40,828 nt of DNA from Lachnospiraceae bacterium. GTDB taxonomy: Bacteria > Bacillota > Clostridia > Lachnospirales > Lachnospiraceae. The position numbers were made by a program, and so were the translations under genes. The stretch is taken from contig JAFLSW010000020.1 in NCBI GenBank assembly GCA_022510725.1, forward strand, positions 1 to 40,828, in the 5' to 3' direction. This document shows positions 14,783-22,462 of the stretch, piece by piece. The notes beneath the pieces were generated by a model. That model was given only the letters and a program-made list of their open reading frames with translations. It made no database searches and was not told where the DNA came from. Every line of letters starts with the position of its first letter. Within the stretch, counting starts at the first letter, position 1.

Positions 14783-16771
14783 TTACATAGAAGGATCCGG
14801 CGCAAAAGATTTGGGATCGGATATGGTAAAGTATCCTCCCATGCTCCTGGACTCATCATATCGAATCTTAAATACAATTCCCTCCTCTCGGCTTTCCATA
14901 TACAAAAGCAGCTTTAGCTGATCACCCTCATATTTAACGGTAAAGGCCTTTTCTTCGTAATCCTTGTTGGGAACATTTTCAAGTAGCACCTGACCCGTCC
15001 CTTTGATATAAATGCTGATGCTGTCTTCTTGACTGCCGGGTCTCTCTTCGATCAAAAGAGAAAGCTCCTGTTCTATGGCATCCATATCCAATATAGTGGC
15101 TTCCATGGTTCCATCATCCAAGGTTTCCAAAACCACTAAGGAAGGAACATATTTTGCAACCTGCTGCCTATCTCCAAAAGCGCCATCCCTGTATGTGACT
15201 TCACGCAGTCTGTCTATGATCACAAACTCTGTTTCCGAGTCTCCGTCCACATCCAGGTTCCACATGACCGGCAAAGACTTGTCATCCCGCCAAGTAGCCC
15301 AGGTCTCCCAATCCCAGTCAAAATAATTATAGGGATTTTTTCCGGAAAGTTCATTGACCAAAATTACCCCACGGTAACCATAATCAGGACTGGTGCAACC
15401 GTATACGGTCACTGAGCCATCCTTACTGGAGTTCAGATATGATAATCCATATCCCGCTTCTTTTACTGTCAGATAGCCATATTCATCCCTCTCCGCCATC
15501 TCTGTCAACAGCTTCATCGTATTATATAACCCACGCTGTTTTTCTGCTTCCGCCTCTGCCTGCATCGCAAGGAGATTTTCTTTCTCCTGCTCCATGATCT
15601 GCCTTTCTGCTTCCGCTTCCGCCTGCATCGCAAGGAGATTTTCTTTCTCCTGCTCCATGATCTGCCTTTCCGCTTCCGCCTCTGCCTGTAATGCAAGGAG
15701 TTTTTCTTCTTCCTCTTTCATCGCAAGATATTCCTGATCCGCAGCGATCTCTTCCTCTTTTAGTTTCTTGGCATCGGTAGCAAAAAGCAGGATTAGGACA
15801 CCTATAAGCACTAATCCCAAAACTGCGGCAGCAATGCCGCCCTTCTTTGATTTCAAAATATTAGTGATTCGTTTTTCCACATTATTTTCTCCAAAATATA
15901 AAGGTCCCGCAAATTGTCTTTTTTCGACAGCAAAGGATAACAGCAGCCTGCTGTAATCCTTTCTTTTATCTTCGTCCAATCCTTTTATGACCTTCTCATC
16001 ACAGCTCATTTCCATATCCTGACACATAAAGTGATACGCTATCCAGATCAAAGGATGGAACCAGTAAACCATTGCTAACATATAGGCAGCATATTTGATC
16101 AAATGGTCGCCTCGCCTGATATGTTCCTTTTCATGCCTTAGAATATAATCTCGTTCTACTTCTTCTAAAGAGAAAGGTACATAAATTCTGGGGCGCAGAA
16201 CACCAAATACAAAAGGCGATTTTATGCCGTCCGCTTCATAAATATTATCCTTCCACAAAACAGCTGAAGTAAGCTGCTTTTTCATACTTATGATCCTAAA
16301 AAGGGTATAAAAGAACAAAATTCCTACGCCAAAAAGCCAAATGATCGGAGCAATCATGGGCACTCTATCTCTTATTCCTACCGCCATACCTCCTGCAGTC
16401 ATATTTTCTGTTGCCATGTTACCTGTTGCCTGTGTTGCTGTTTGCCTCGGACTTAACTGTACAGGTTGTTCTTCTCTTTTAGGAGGCGCTTGTACAGACT
16501 CATCCTCGTTTGTCAGATCGGAAGTCAGATCACTATTTTCCACTACAGCTTCTGTCCTTATACCCGGTAGGCTTGACAGATTAAAAAAACTAAAGGAGGT
16601 GGAAACAGACACCGGCACTAACAGTCTAAATGCCACCAGGCTCCAAAGGATATAAGAATAAATCTTGGGGCATTTGCGCAGCAGAAATCTGGCCAGCATT
16701 ACAGCTAAGACTACATAACCTGCCATGATGCTCATATATAATCGTTGTATAAAGATCCCGCTTAAGATCAT
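14783..16771 (-). CDS. BlaR1-like M56 metallopeptidase sensor with coiled-coil repeats (copy 2)
   Basis: This is a membrane sensor-protease of the BlaR1/MecR1 kind, about 662 residues. The first 330 residues hold membrane segments and the zinc site HEKEH (213-217), with the third ligand in MSCDEKVI. A further membrane segment follows KKGGIAAAVLG. Outside it there is a Glu/Gln/Ala coiled coil built from 21-residue repeats, then an unrecognised domain with a DVDGDSETEF acidic loop. No SxxK or KTG transpeptidase motifs are seen, so it is not an obvious beta-lactam sensor. The start at 16771 has AGGAGGA upstream. Its N-terminal half is close to that of the gene just upstream, indicating tandem duplication. 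Confidence 0.85.
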   Translation of the reverse strand: MILSGIFIQRLYMSIMAGYVVLAVMLARFLLRKCPKIYSYILWSLVAFRLLVPVSVSTSFSFFNLSSLPGIRTEAVVENSDLTSDLTNEDESVQAPPKREEQPVQLSPRQTATQATGNMATENMTAGGMAVGIRDRVPMIAPIIWLFGVGILFFYTLFRIISMKKQLTSAVLWKDNIYEADGIKSPFVFGVLRPRIYVPFSLEEVERDYILRHEKEHIRRGDHLIKYAAYMLAMVYWFHPLIWIAYHFMCQDMEMSCDEKVIKGLDEDKRKDYSRLLLSFAVEKRQFAGPLYFGENNVEKRITNILKSKKGGIAAAVLGLVLIGVLILLFATDAKKLKEEEIAADQEYLAMKEEEEKLLALQAEAEAERQIMEQEKENLLAMQAEAEAERQIMEQEKENLLAMQAEAEAEKQRGLYNTMKLLTEMAERDEYGYLTVKEAGYGLSYLNSSKDGSVTVYGCTSPDYGYRGVILVNELSGKNPYNYFDWDWETWATWRDDKSLPVMWNLDVDGDSETEFVIIDRLREVTYRDGAFGDRQQVAKYVPSLVVLETLDDGTMEATILDMDAIEQELSLLIEERPGSQEDSISIYIKGTGQVLLENVPNKDYEEKAFTVKYEGDQLKLLLYMESREEGIVFKIRYDESRSMGGYFTISDPKSFAPDPSM
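15559..15710 (-). repeat. 63-bp in-frame tandem repeat encoding a coiled coil
   Basis: Two near-identical 63-base units (15559-15621 and 15622-15684) and a diverged partial third unit from 15685 encode LLAMQAEAEAERQIMEQEK-type 21-residue repeats within the second BlaR-like protein. The unit is a multiple of three, so copy changes would keep the frame. Confidence 0.9.
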
Positions 16772-16796
16772 GATTTCATCGTCCTCCTGATTTTTA

Positions 16797-18908
16797 TCAA
16801 GATATTTCCAACTGCAGATCCGCAACCAGATAATATGCTTTTACTATTTCAAATTTATCGTTATCAGCTTCTTTTATAACAAACAAAATTCTGTCATATT
16901 CATCGTTACGACAATGGTAACTAAAATCAGAAAGTACATAATAATATATTTCTCCTTCGATCTTTTGCTCCATAACCCTTGGCTTATAAAGATTGTTGGG
17001 ATCGTGAGCACTATCATAAAAACCGAAGAAATCCTTTTCCTGCTTTTTCCAGCTGTCTTTGGCATCCATCAGATCGATACCTTCCAGAAATTTCTCATCC
17101 TCTAGCTGCGTATTGCTGTAAAACTCATGGGATGTATAAGCTGTTGCATTTCTTTCTACACTGACTTCAGTCCAACTTCCATTTCTTGGGTCATAAAATC
17201 CCATATAACTATTTGTCAACATAAAGTATTTGCCATCTATCTTCAATAATTCTGTTTTACCCACACCGGGTTCGGGGCCTATCCTATAAACCTCTTCCAC
17301 TTCCCCATCTTTTGTATCATAAATGTGAAACCATGTTGCTCCATTCCTGTCGTTGTATGTTTCTGCTATACATTCTTTTTCATTATCATAATCGATATCC
17401 ACAAGCATAATGCCTGAAACATTAAATACATCCAAGAAATACAGATCATCAAGATCTGCAAACTCTGCAATTTTATCTATATCATCCGGATCAATGTGGA
17501 TATAGCCCCCCTCCAGATAAGTATCAATGGAAATATCGTCATCCGCCAGATAATTCTTATAAGTCTCAGCAAATGGTTCTTCATCCCAATTGCCATTATT
17601 CAATGCTGTCAGCACATCTATGATCTCCTTGGGAATATAGTCATCCGTTACCCGATCTTCCACTTCGTACTCATGGCCAAAGCTTCTTCTCTCAAGATAA
17701 AAGTCATCCCAGCTTTCCCGCACTTCCTCAATATTGATTACATTTTCATAGACATAACTATAATCACTTTCGGATTCTGTATCGGATGTTGCTGCATTAT
17801 CCACCTTTTCTCGGATCTGTGGCTGATCAGGCAGCTCTATTGCCACCCCTGCTTCCATTTTGGATTCCAGATCAATATCAATACCTGTTCTAACATTTTC
17901 ACCAGTTGCCTTCTTTGCATCCGTAGCAAAAAACAGGATCAAAGCTCCTATGAGCACTACGCCCAAAACTGCCGCCGCAATACCGCCTTTCTTGGACTTC
18001 AAAATGTTTGTGATCCTTTTTTCCACATTGTTTTCTCCAAAGTACAAAGGCCCTACAAACTGCCTTTTTTCTGTGGCAAAGGACAATAAGATCCTGCTGT
18101 AATCCTTTCTTTTTTCTCCATCCAGTCCCCTTATGACTTTTTCATCACAGCTCATTTCCATATCCTGACACATAAAATAGTATGCCATCCAGACCAAAGG
18201 ATGAAACCAGTAAGCTATCGCTAACATATATGCGGCATATTTAACCAGATGGTCGCCTCGCCGGATATGCTCTTTTTCATGCCTTAGGATATAATCCCGT
18301 TCTACCTCCTCTAAGGAGAAGGGCACATAGATCCTTGGACGCAGAATGCTAAATACAAAGGGTGATTTTATGCCGTCCGCCTCATAAATATTATCCTGCC
18401 ACAGGACTGCTGAGGCAAACTGCTTTCTCATCCCGATTACTTTAAAAAGAGTATAAAGAAGCAAAACTCCCACACCAAAAAGCCAGATAATAGCGGCAAT
18501 CTCAGAGAGATCTCCTATGGGTTCCTCTATCTGCGGATCCTGCTTTTCTATTTTCTGCCTTTCCGCCTGCTTTGCTGTTTGCCTGGGATTTGACTGTGCA
18601 AAGGGCAGTTCCGTGTTAGAGGGCTCTTTTATGGTCTCACTTTCAGTTGTACCATCGGAGATCCGATCAGTATTTTCCACTACAGGTTCCAATCTCATAT
18701 CAGGCACAGTCGACAGATTAAAAAAACTAAAGGAAGTGGAAACAGACACCGGCACCAGCAGCCTAAATGCTACTAAACTCCAAAGAATATAAGAATAAAT
18801 CTTGGGGCGTTTGCGCAGCAGGAATCTGGCTATCATTACAGCTAAGACCATGTAGCCTGCCATCCTACTCATATATAATAGTCGTATAAAAATTTTACTT
18901 AAGATCAT
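16797..18908 (-). CDS. BlaR1-like M56 metallopeptidase sensor (copy 1)
   Basis: This is a 703-residue membrane sensor-protease. The N-terminal part has several membrane segments, the zinc motif HEKEH (210-214) and MSCDEKVIRG. A last membrane segment (about 315-335) leads to an outside region of about 365 residues with no transpeptidase motifs. That region is acidic and has an IDYDNEKECIAET loop resembling the DVDGDSETEF loop in the neighbouring paralogue. By analogy with BlaR1, ligand binding outside would trigger the inner zinc protease and inactivate the MecI-type repressor encoded just upstream (18-base gap). The true ligand is unknown. It is followed after 25 bases by a second copy. Confidence 0.87.
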   Translation of the reverse strand: MILSKIFIRLLYMSRMAGYMVLAVMIARFLLRKRPKIYSYILWSLVAFRLLVPVSVSTSFSFFNLSTVPDMRLEPVVENTDRISDGTTESETIKEPSNTELPFAQSNPRQTAKQAERQKIEKQDPQIEEPIGDLSEIAAIIWLFGVGVLLLYTLFKVIGMRKQFASAVLWQDNIYEADGIKSPFVFSILRPRIYVPFSLEEVERDYILRHEKEHIRRGDHLVKYAAYMLAIAYWFHPLVWMAYYFMCQDMEMSCDEKVIRGLDGEKRKDYSRILLSFATEKRQFVGPLYFGENNVEKRITNILKSKKGGIAAAVLGVVLIGALILFFATDAKKATGENVRTGIDIDLESKMEAGVAIELPDQPQIREKVDNAATSDTESESDYSYVYENVINIEEVRESWDDFYLERRSFGHEYEVEDRVTDDYIPKEIIDVLTALNNGNWDEEPFAETYKNYLADDDISIDTYLEGGYIHIDPDDIDKIAEFADLDDLYFLDVFNVSGIMLVDIDYDNEKECIAETYNDRNGATWFHIYDTKDGEVEEVYRIGPEPGVGKTELLKIDGKYFMLTNSYMGFYDPRNGSWTEVSVERNATAYTSHEFYSNTQLEDEKFLEGIDLMDAKDSWKKQEKDFFGFYDSAHDPNNLYKPRVMEQKIEGEIYYYVLSDFSYHCRNDEYDRILFVIKEADNDKFEIVKAYYLVADLQLEIS

Positions 18909-18926
18909 AATGTAATCACCCTAATT

Positions 18927-19298
18927 TCATCCTTTGTGTTCATCGATCAGCTTTTTTAATCTCTCCGCTTCCTTTTCGGATAAGGTCTTTTCTCCTAAAA
19001 ATGCAGTTAAAAATCCAGGCAAAGAGCCTGCAAAGGTTCGTTCCACAAAGTATTCCGTTTCACTGGCCTGCACTTTTTCCCTGGGGATCAATACGGAAAC
19101 AAGTGCATTTTCATTTTGAATAAAGCCTTTTTCACACAGCTTTTTAATAACGGTATAGGTAGTGGACTTTTTCCATCCCAATTCTTTTTCACATAAAGCA
19201 GCCAGCTCTCCCGACTTCACAGGTGCGTGCTCCCACACGATCTGCATAAACCGATAATCACTGTCACATAATCTATTTTGCTGGTTTACTTGTTCCAT
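18927..19298 (-). CDS. MecI/BlaI-family transcriptional repressor
   Basis: This is a 123-residue winged-helix repressor. The helix-turn-helix reads VKSGELAALCEKELGWKKSTTYTVIKKLCEKGFI, and the C-terminal dimerisation part contains FLTAFLGEKTLSEKEAERLKKLI, both typical of BlaI/MecI. The start at 19298 was chosen over 19340 because GGAGGAAG lies just upstream. It is the first gene of an operon with two M56 sensor-proteases. Its promoter is overlaid by nested palindromes, so it very likely represses itself and the sensors. There is no beta-lactamase gene nearby, so other targets must lie elsewhere. Confidence 0.92.
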   Translation of the reverse strand: MEQVNQQNRLCDSDYRFMQIVWEHAPVKSGELAALCEKELGWKKSTTYTVIKKLCEKGFIQNENALVSVLIPREKVQASETEYFVERTFAGSLPGFLTAFLGEKTLSEKEAERLKKLIDEHKG

Positions 19299-19327
19299 TT
19301 TTCTTCCTCCCGATCCAACAATAAAAT

Positions 19328-19381
19328 GGTCGATAATCATAGACCTATGATTAGTCTATAACTATCGACCTAATATGTCAA
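19328..19381 (-). promoter_or_regulatory. mecI operon promoter with nested operator palindromes
   Basis: Minus strand: perfect TTGACA (19376-19381), 17 bases, TAGACT (19353-19358). An outer inverted repeat GGTCGATA (19328-19335) / TATCGACC (19363-19370) and an inner one, TAATCATAGACCTATGATTA (19334-19353), cover the -10 and the likely start site. A small TAGT-N5-ACTA dyad sits at 19352-19364. This is the layout expected for an autoregulating BlaI/MecI-type repressor. Confidence 0.72.
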
Positions 19382-19394
19382 GGGGAAAATCAAA

Positions 19395-20171
19395 TTATTT
19401 TTGTGCTGTCTTTTCTCTCATAAATTCTACCGCATGTTTCCGCATCCATATGGGAAACATATTGCGCTGGCAAGCGTAGTTTTCACGCTCTTTAATACCG
19501 ATGGCATCGAAGAATTCACACCAAAGCGATCTATAACCATCCTGGATCTCCTCAGTTTTTGATAAGGTTTCCCATTCCTCATCAGTCAAATACTGCATAT
19601 AGAAATCCTCATCCTTGGGATGAACTACAGCAGTCCTTCTGCAATCGTCCACAATGATCCAGTTCTCGGAAGGCATCCTGTCCGAAAAATGCCATGCCAA
19701 AGGAATCAGACAATTATTTTTGGGCTCAATATGGCTGACATAGGCAGAACCCTTTATCCCGGCAAAGCGGATAAACTCCCGAAAAGAATGGGCTTCGTTT
19801 CCCACTCTCCTTTGCAGCTCCATGACCCGCAAGACTTCCGGATGAGTCAGCATGCTCGTAACCTTCCCGCCATGTTGGAAGCCCAGGATCAAAAAGCGGT
19901 ATATGGCATCCGGCGCATCTGCTTCCGCAGACAGGGTAGTATAAAAAATCCAATCGTATGCCTCCACAGATATCTTATGGATAATGGAATTTTGTACTTT
20001 TTCCGCCTTTATGGGATCTGCTTCGATATGAACATAATTGGAAAATAAATCAGGCTGTAAAACAGGACCCTTTTGCAGGCGCACATTGTCATGGCCCAGC
20101 CTGCTTGCCCAGGCATCATAGATACAAGTAAGAATGCTTTCATAATTGTCATCACAGGTAAATACGGTCAT
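19395..20171 (-). CDS. TIGR03915/DUF4130-type putative DNA metabolism protein
   Basis: This is a 258-residue protein matching the family that always accompanies the TIGR03916 radical SAM protein. It begins MTVFTCDDNYESILTCIYDAW and contains FAGIKGSAYVSHIEPKNN and FSDRMPSENWIIVDD, which are family landmarks. The biochemical role is unknown; the family name in databases points to DNA repair or modification by association only. It starts 3 bases after its radical SAM partner stops, so the two are translated together. The mecI operon promoter lies just downstream. Confidence 0.85.
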   Translation of the reverse strand: MTVFTCDDNYESILTCIYDAWASRLGHDNVRLQKGPVLQPDLFSNYVHIEADPIKAEKVQNSIIHKISVEAYDWIFYTTLSAEADAPDAIYRFLILGFQHGGKVTSMLTHPEVLRVMELQRRVGNEAHSFREFIRFAGIKGSAYVSHIEPKNNCLIPLAWHFSDRMPSENWIIVDDCRRTAVVHPKDEDFYMQYLTDEEWETLSKTEEIQDGYRSLWCEFFDAIGIKERENYACQRNMFPIWMRKHAVEFMREKTAQK

Positions 20172-20174
20172 TTT

Positions 20175-21608
20175 TCAGCCTCCGCCTCCTGCCTGTCCCA
20201 GACCGAAATCATCAAATAAAGACAACTGGCTGTAGCCCGACTGATGAGCGATCTGCCAATTCTCCTTTTGGTTGACGGCGGTCAATTGTCTTGTAATATA
20301 GTTTTCCTCTATGGGGGTCTTGTACATCATTTTCCCGTTGCAGGTAATAAAGTAATGAGCCCTCTTTAATACCACGCCCATCCTTTTTAGGGAATCAAAA
20401 TCCAGCCTTCCGTATCTGCGGGCTGTCATGATCCTCCCTGCCGATTTGGGACCGATGCCGGGAATGCGCAGGATCAGGTCATAAGGAGCCGTCTGCAGCT
20501 CTACGGGAAACAACTCCAAATGGCGCAGCGCCCAGCCGCACTTAGGGTCCAGTCGCTCGTCAAAATTAGGATTGTCTTCGGAAAGCAGTTCATTTGCCGT
20601 AAAGCCATAAAAACGAAGAAGCCAGTCCGCCTGGTAAAGACGGTGCTCCCTTAACAATGGCGGCGGCGTGCCGATAGTAGGCAGGTAGGAATCCTCATTA
20701 ACAGGAATATAGGCAGAATAAAATACTCTCTTTAAATCGTAAGTCTGGTACAGCTTTTGAGTAGTCTGAATCAGGTTAAAATCTGTCTCCCCGCTGGCTC
20801 CGATGATCATCTGGGTACTCTGCCCCGCAGGAGCAAAGGGTCTTGCCGCTTCCTTAAGAGAAAGGGCTGTATTCTTTGCCGTATTCTCTGCCGAGGTCTC
20901 TATCCCCTGCCCCTTAAAAATACTCGTCCCCAGATAGCGATTGCTAACTGAACGCTCCATTTTGGCATCCTTGCCAATGGCAAGCCTGTGGGCAGCAATG
21001 GTACCGCTGACCTTTCCCATAGGTGTCAAAATAGATTGAAATGTCTTGTTGGGCGCGAGCCTCTCTAAGCTTTCTGCCGTGGGCAGCTCTAAATTAACGC
21101 TGATACGGTCTGCTAAGTGTCCTGCCTTTAACAGCAGCTCATCCGGCGCACCGGGAATGGCTTTGACATGAATATAGCCGTTGAACTTATATTTATCTCG
21201 CAATAGGGAAAGGGCTTCGCATATCCTTTCCATGGTGTAGGTAGGATTCTTTAAAACACCGGAACTTAAAAACAGTCCTTCGATATAATTCCTTTTATAA
21301 AACTCTACTGTCAAATTGCAGATCTCTTCCGGTGTAAAGGTTGTCCGCACCACATCATTGGAGCTGCGATTAACACAATATTTGCAATCGTAAATGCAAT
21401 GGTTGGTCATCAGGATCTTTAACAGAGAAATGCAGCGTCCGTCGGAGGCAAAGCTGTGACAGATGCCGCAGGCTTTGGCATTGCCAAGCATCCCTTTCTG
21501 ACCTCTTCTGTCAGAACCGCTGGAGGTACATGCTACATCATACTTTGCCGCATCTGCCAATATATGCAATTTTTCCTGTAGGGTGGGCTCTTTGATCACA
21601 TCGTTCAT
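20175..21608 (-). CDS. Radical SAM protein of the TIGR03916 family, putative DNA repair/modification
   Basis: This is a 477-residue radical SAM enzyme. The cluster cysteines are 71, 75 and 78 (HCIYDCKYC). Four more cysteines (27, 47, 50, 59) lie before them and could hold a second metal. A helix-hairpin-helix DNA-binding motif, RIPGIGPKSAGRIM, is in the C-terminal third. The family is annotated as putative DNA modification/repair; no reaction has been shown to my knowledge. No ribosome binding site precedes the ATG at 21608, but a strong promoter has its -10 only 6 bases upstream, so the message is probably leaderless. An SOS-type box is in the promoter. The partner gene follows directly. Confidence 0.87.
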   Translation of the reverse strand: MNDVIKEPTLQEKLHILADAAKYDVACTSSGSDRRGQKGMLGNAKACGICHSFASDGRCISLLKILMTNHCIYDCKYCVNRSSNDVVRTTFTPEEICNLTVEFYKRNYIEGLFLSSGVLKNPTYTMERICEALSLLRDKYKFNGYIHVKAIPGAPDELLLKAGHLADRISVNLELPTAESLERLAPNKTFQSILTPMGKVSGTIAAHRLAIGKDAKMERSVSNRYLGTSIFKGQGIETSAENTAKNTALSLKEAARPFAPAGQSTQMIIGASGETDFNLIQTTQKLYQTYDLKRVFYSAYIPVNEDSYLPTIGTPPPLLREHRLYQADWLLRFYGFTANELLSEDNPNFDERLDPKCGWALRHLELFPVELQTAPYDLILRIPGIGPKSAGRIMTARRYGRLDFDSLKRMGVVLKRAHYFITCNGKMMYKTPIEENYITRQLTAVNQKENWQIAHQSGYSQLSLFDDFGLGQAGGGG

Positions 21609-21614
21609 ATATCC

Positions 21615-21643
21615 ATTATACAAACAAATGTTCGATTGCGCAA
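21615..21643 (-). promoter_or_regulatory. Promoter of the radical SAM gene, leaderless
   Basis: Minus strand: TTGCGC (21638-21643), 17 bases, perfect TATAAT (21615-21620). Transcription should start at or within a base of the ATG at 21608, which explains the missing ribosome binding site. Confidence 0.7.
21621..21634 (-). promoter_or_regulatory. Candidate LexA (SOS) box
   Basis: The minus strand reads CGAACATTTGTTTG. Compared with the Gram-positive LexA consensus CGAACRNRYGTTYG, 13 of 14 positions fit; only the second R differs. It fills the space between -35 and -10 of the radical SAM promoter, the usual place for LexA repression. Confidence 0.7.
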
Positions 21644-21654
21644 GAGGTTTTCTT

Positions 21655-22272
21655 CTAATACTTTCGATCTTTTACCTTGCAATAGATCACTGCTGCCAGA
21701 GTGCTGAAAAATGTGGCAATGATGGCCGGTGCAATAATGACCGCCGGATCCACGCTTCCGTACTGGCTCCGATATGCGATCATATTGACCGGAATCAATT
21801 GGAGAGAAGAAATATTTAATATCAAAAAGATGCACATCTCGTTACTGGCCGATCTCTTTTTACCAAACTTTTCCGGATGCTCCCATTCCTTCCCCTGCCG
21901 CTCCTTTTCTAATTGACTTAATGCTTCCATGGCTTTTAGACCGGCAGGCGTGGCCGCCCAGCCAAGGCCCAGTACATTAGCAATGATGTTTAAAGAAATA
22001 TAGGAAAATGCAGGATGCTTTTCCGGAATCCTGGGAAACAGGAATTTTAAGAAAGGGCGCAGTCCCTTTGTCAGCCCGGCTACCAGACCGGACTCTTTGG
22101 CAATCTCCATCATGCCCGTCCAAAGGGCGACAACCCCCAGCATGGTGATGCAAAGCTGCACCGCTTCTTTGGAGGAATCGATCACGCCATTTGATATTGC
22201 TGCCATCTGCCCCGTAAAAGAACCGTAAATGATCCCCGCTGCGATCATAAAGACCCATATGTAATTAAGCAT
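21655..22272 (-). CDS. spmA: Spore maturation protein A
   Basis: This is a 205-residue membrane protein of the nucleoside-recognition/Gate group, partner of SpmB in spore maturation. Landmarks are GLRPFLKFLFPRIPEKHPAF, the NIIANVLGLGWAATPAGLKA stretch, and NISSLQLIPVNMIAYR. The length is normal for SpmA. Its SD-like AGGGGA lies in the arm of an 11-base hairpin, so translation may be controlled. spmB, usually next to it, is about 7 kb downstream, beyond a radical SAM pair and a MecI/BlaR module. Confidence 0.92.
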   Translation of the reverse strand: MLNYIWVFMIAAGIIYGSFTGQMAAISNGVIDSSKEAVQLCITMLGVVALWTGMMEIAKESGLVAGLTKGLRPFLKFLFPRIPEKHPAFSYISLNIIANVLGLGWAATPAGLKAMEALSQLEKERQGKEWEHPEKFGKKRSASNEMCIFLILNISSLQLIPVNMIAYRSQYGSVDPAVIIAPAIIATFFSTLAAVIYCKVKDRKY

Positions 22273-22278
22273 AAAAAT

Positions 22279-22322
22279 CCCCTGCCTGTACTATCTTACC
22301 TCTATCCTATGACAGGCAGGGG
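22279..22322 (-). promoter_or_regulatory. Leader hairpin over the spmA ribosome binding site
   Basis: CCCCTGCCTGT (22279-22289) and ACAGGCAGGGG (22312-22322) form a perfect 11-base stem with a 22-base loop. On the spmA strand the 3' arm contains AGGGG, the only SD-like sequence, and is followed by ATTTTTATG (start codon underlined by context). It could block translation or act as a terminator-like attenuator. Confidence 0.55.
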
Positions 22323-22389
22323 AAAATCATGTATGAAATCTTAACCTTATTTATTCCCTGTTTTATTATGGCCTCACTAAAAGTTTTGT

Positions 22390-22409
22390 TTATAAAGTTG
22401 CTTATAAAT
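22390..22409. repeat. Inverted repeat in the divergent spmA / DUF4157 region
   Basis: TTTATAA (22390-22396) and TTATAAA (22403-22409) are a perfect 7-base inverted repeat with a 6-base spacer. It could be an operator, but the sequence is AT-rich and chance is possible. Confidence 0.3.
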
Positions 22410-22462
22410 TTCCTCTATACTACGATCAGAACTATAATATGGAACCGCAGGAGGATTGTAGA

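Noticed and set aside
15559-15710. Tandem repeats considered as a CRISPR or intergenic array
   Set aside because: The units are contiguous with no spacers and encode an in-frame coiled coil within the second BlaR-like protein.
17496-18102. Plus-strand open frames opposite the first BlaR-like gene
   Set aside because: They come from the complement of hydrophobic and acidic codons in the real gene and have no ribosome binding site.
16797-19298. Classical beta-lactam resistance sensor-repressor operon
   Set aside because: No penicillin-binding motifs in the sensors and no beta-lactamase or PBP gene nearby; only the protease and repressor parts match.
22433-22438. TATAAT just before the DUF4157 ribosome binding site, considered as its -10
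   Set aside because: No acceptable -35 lies 16-18 bases upstream and the start site would fall on the ribosome binding site.
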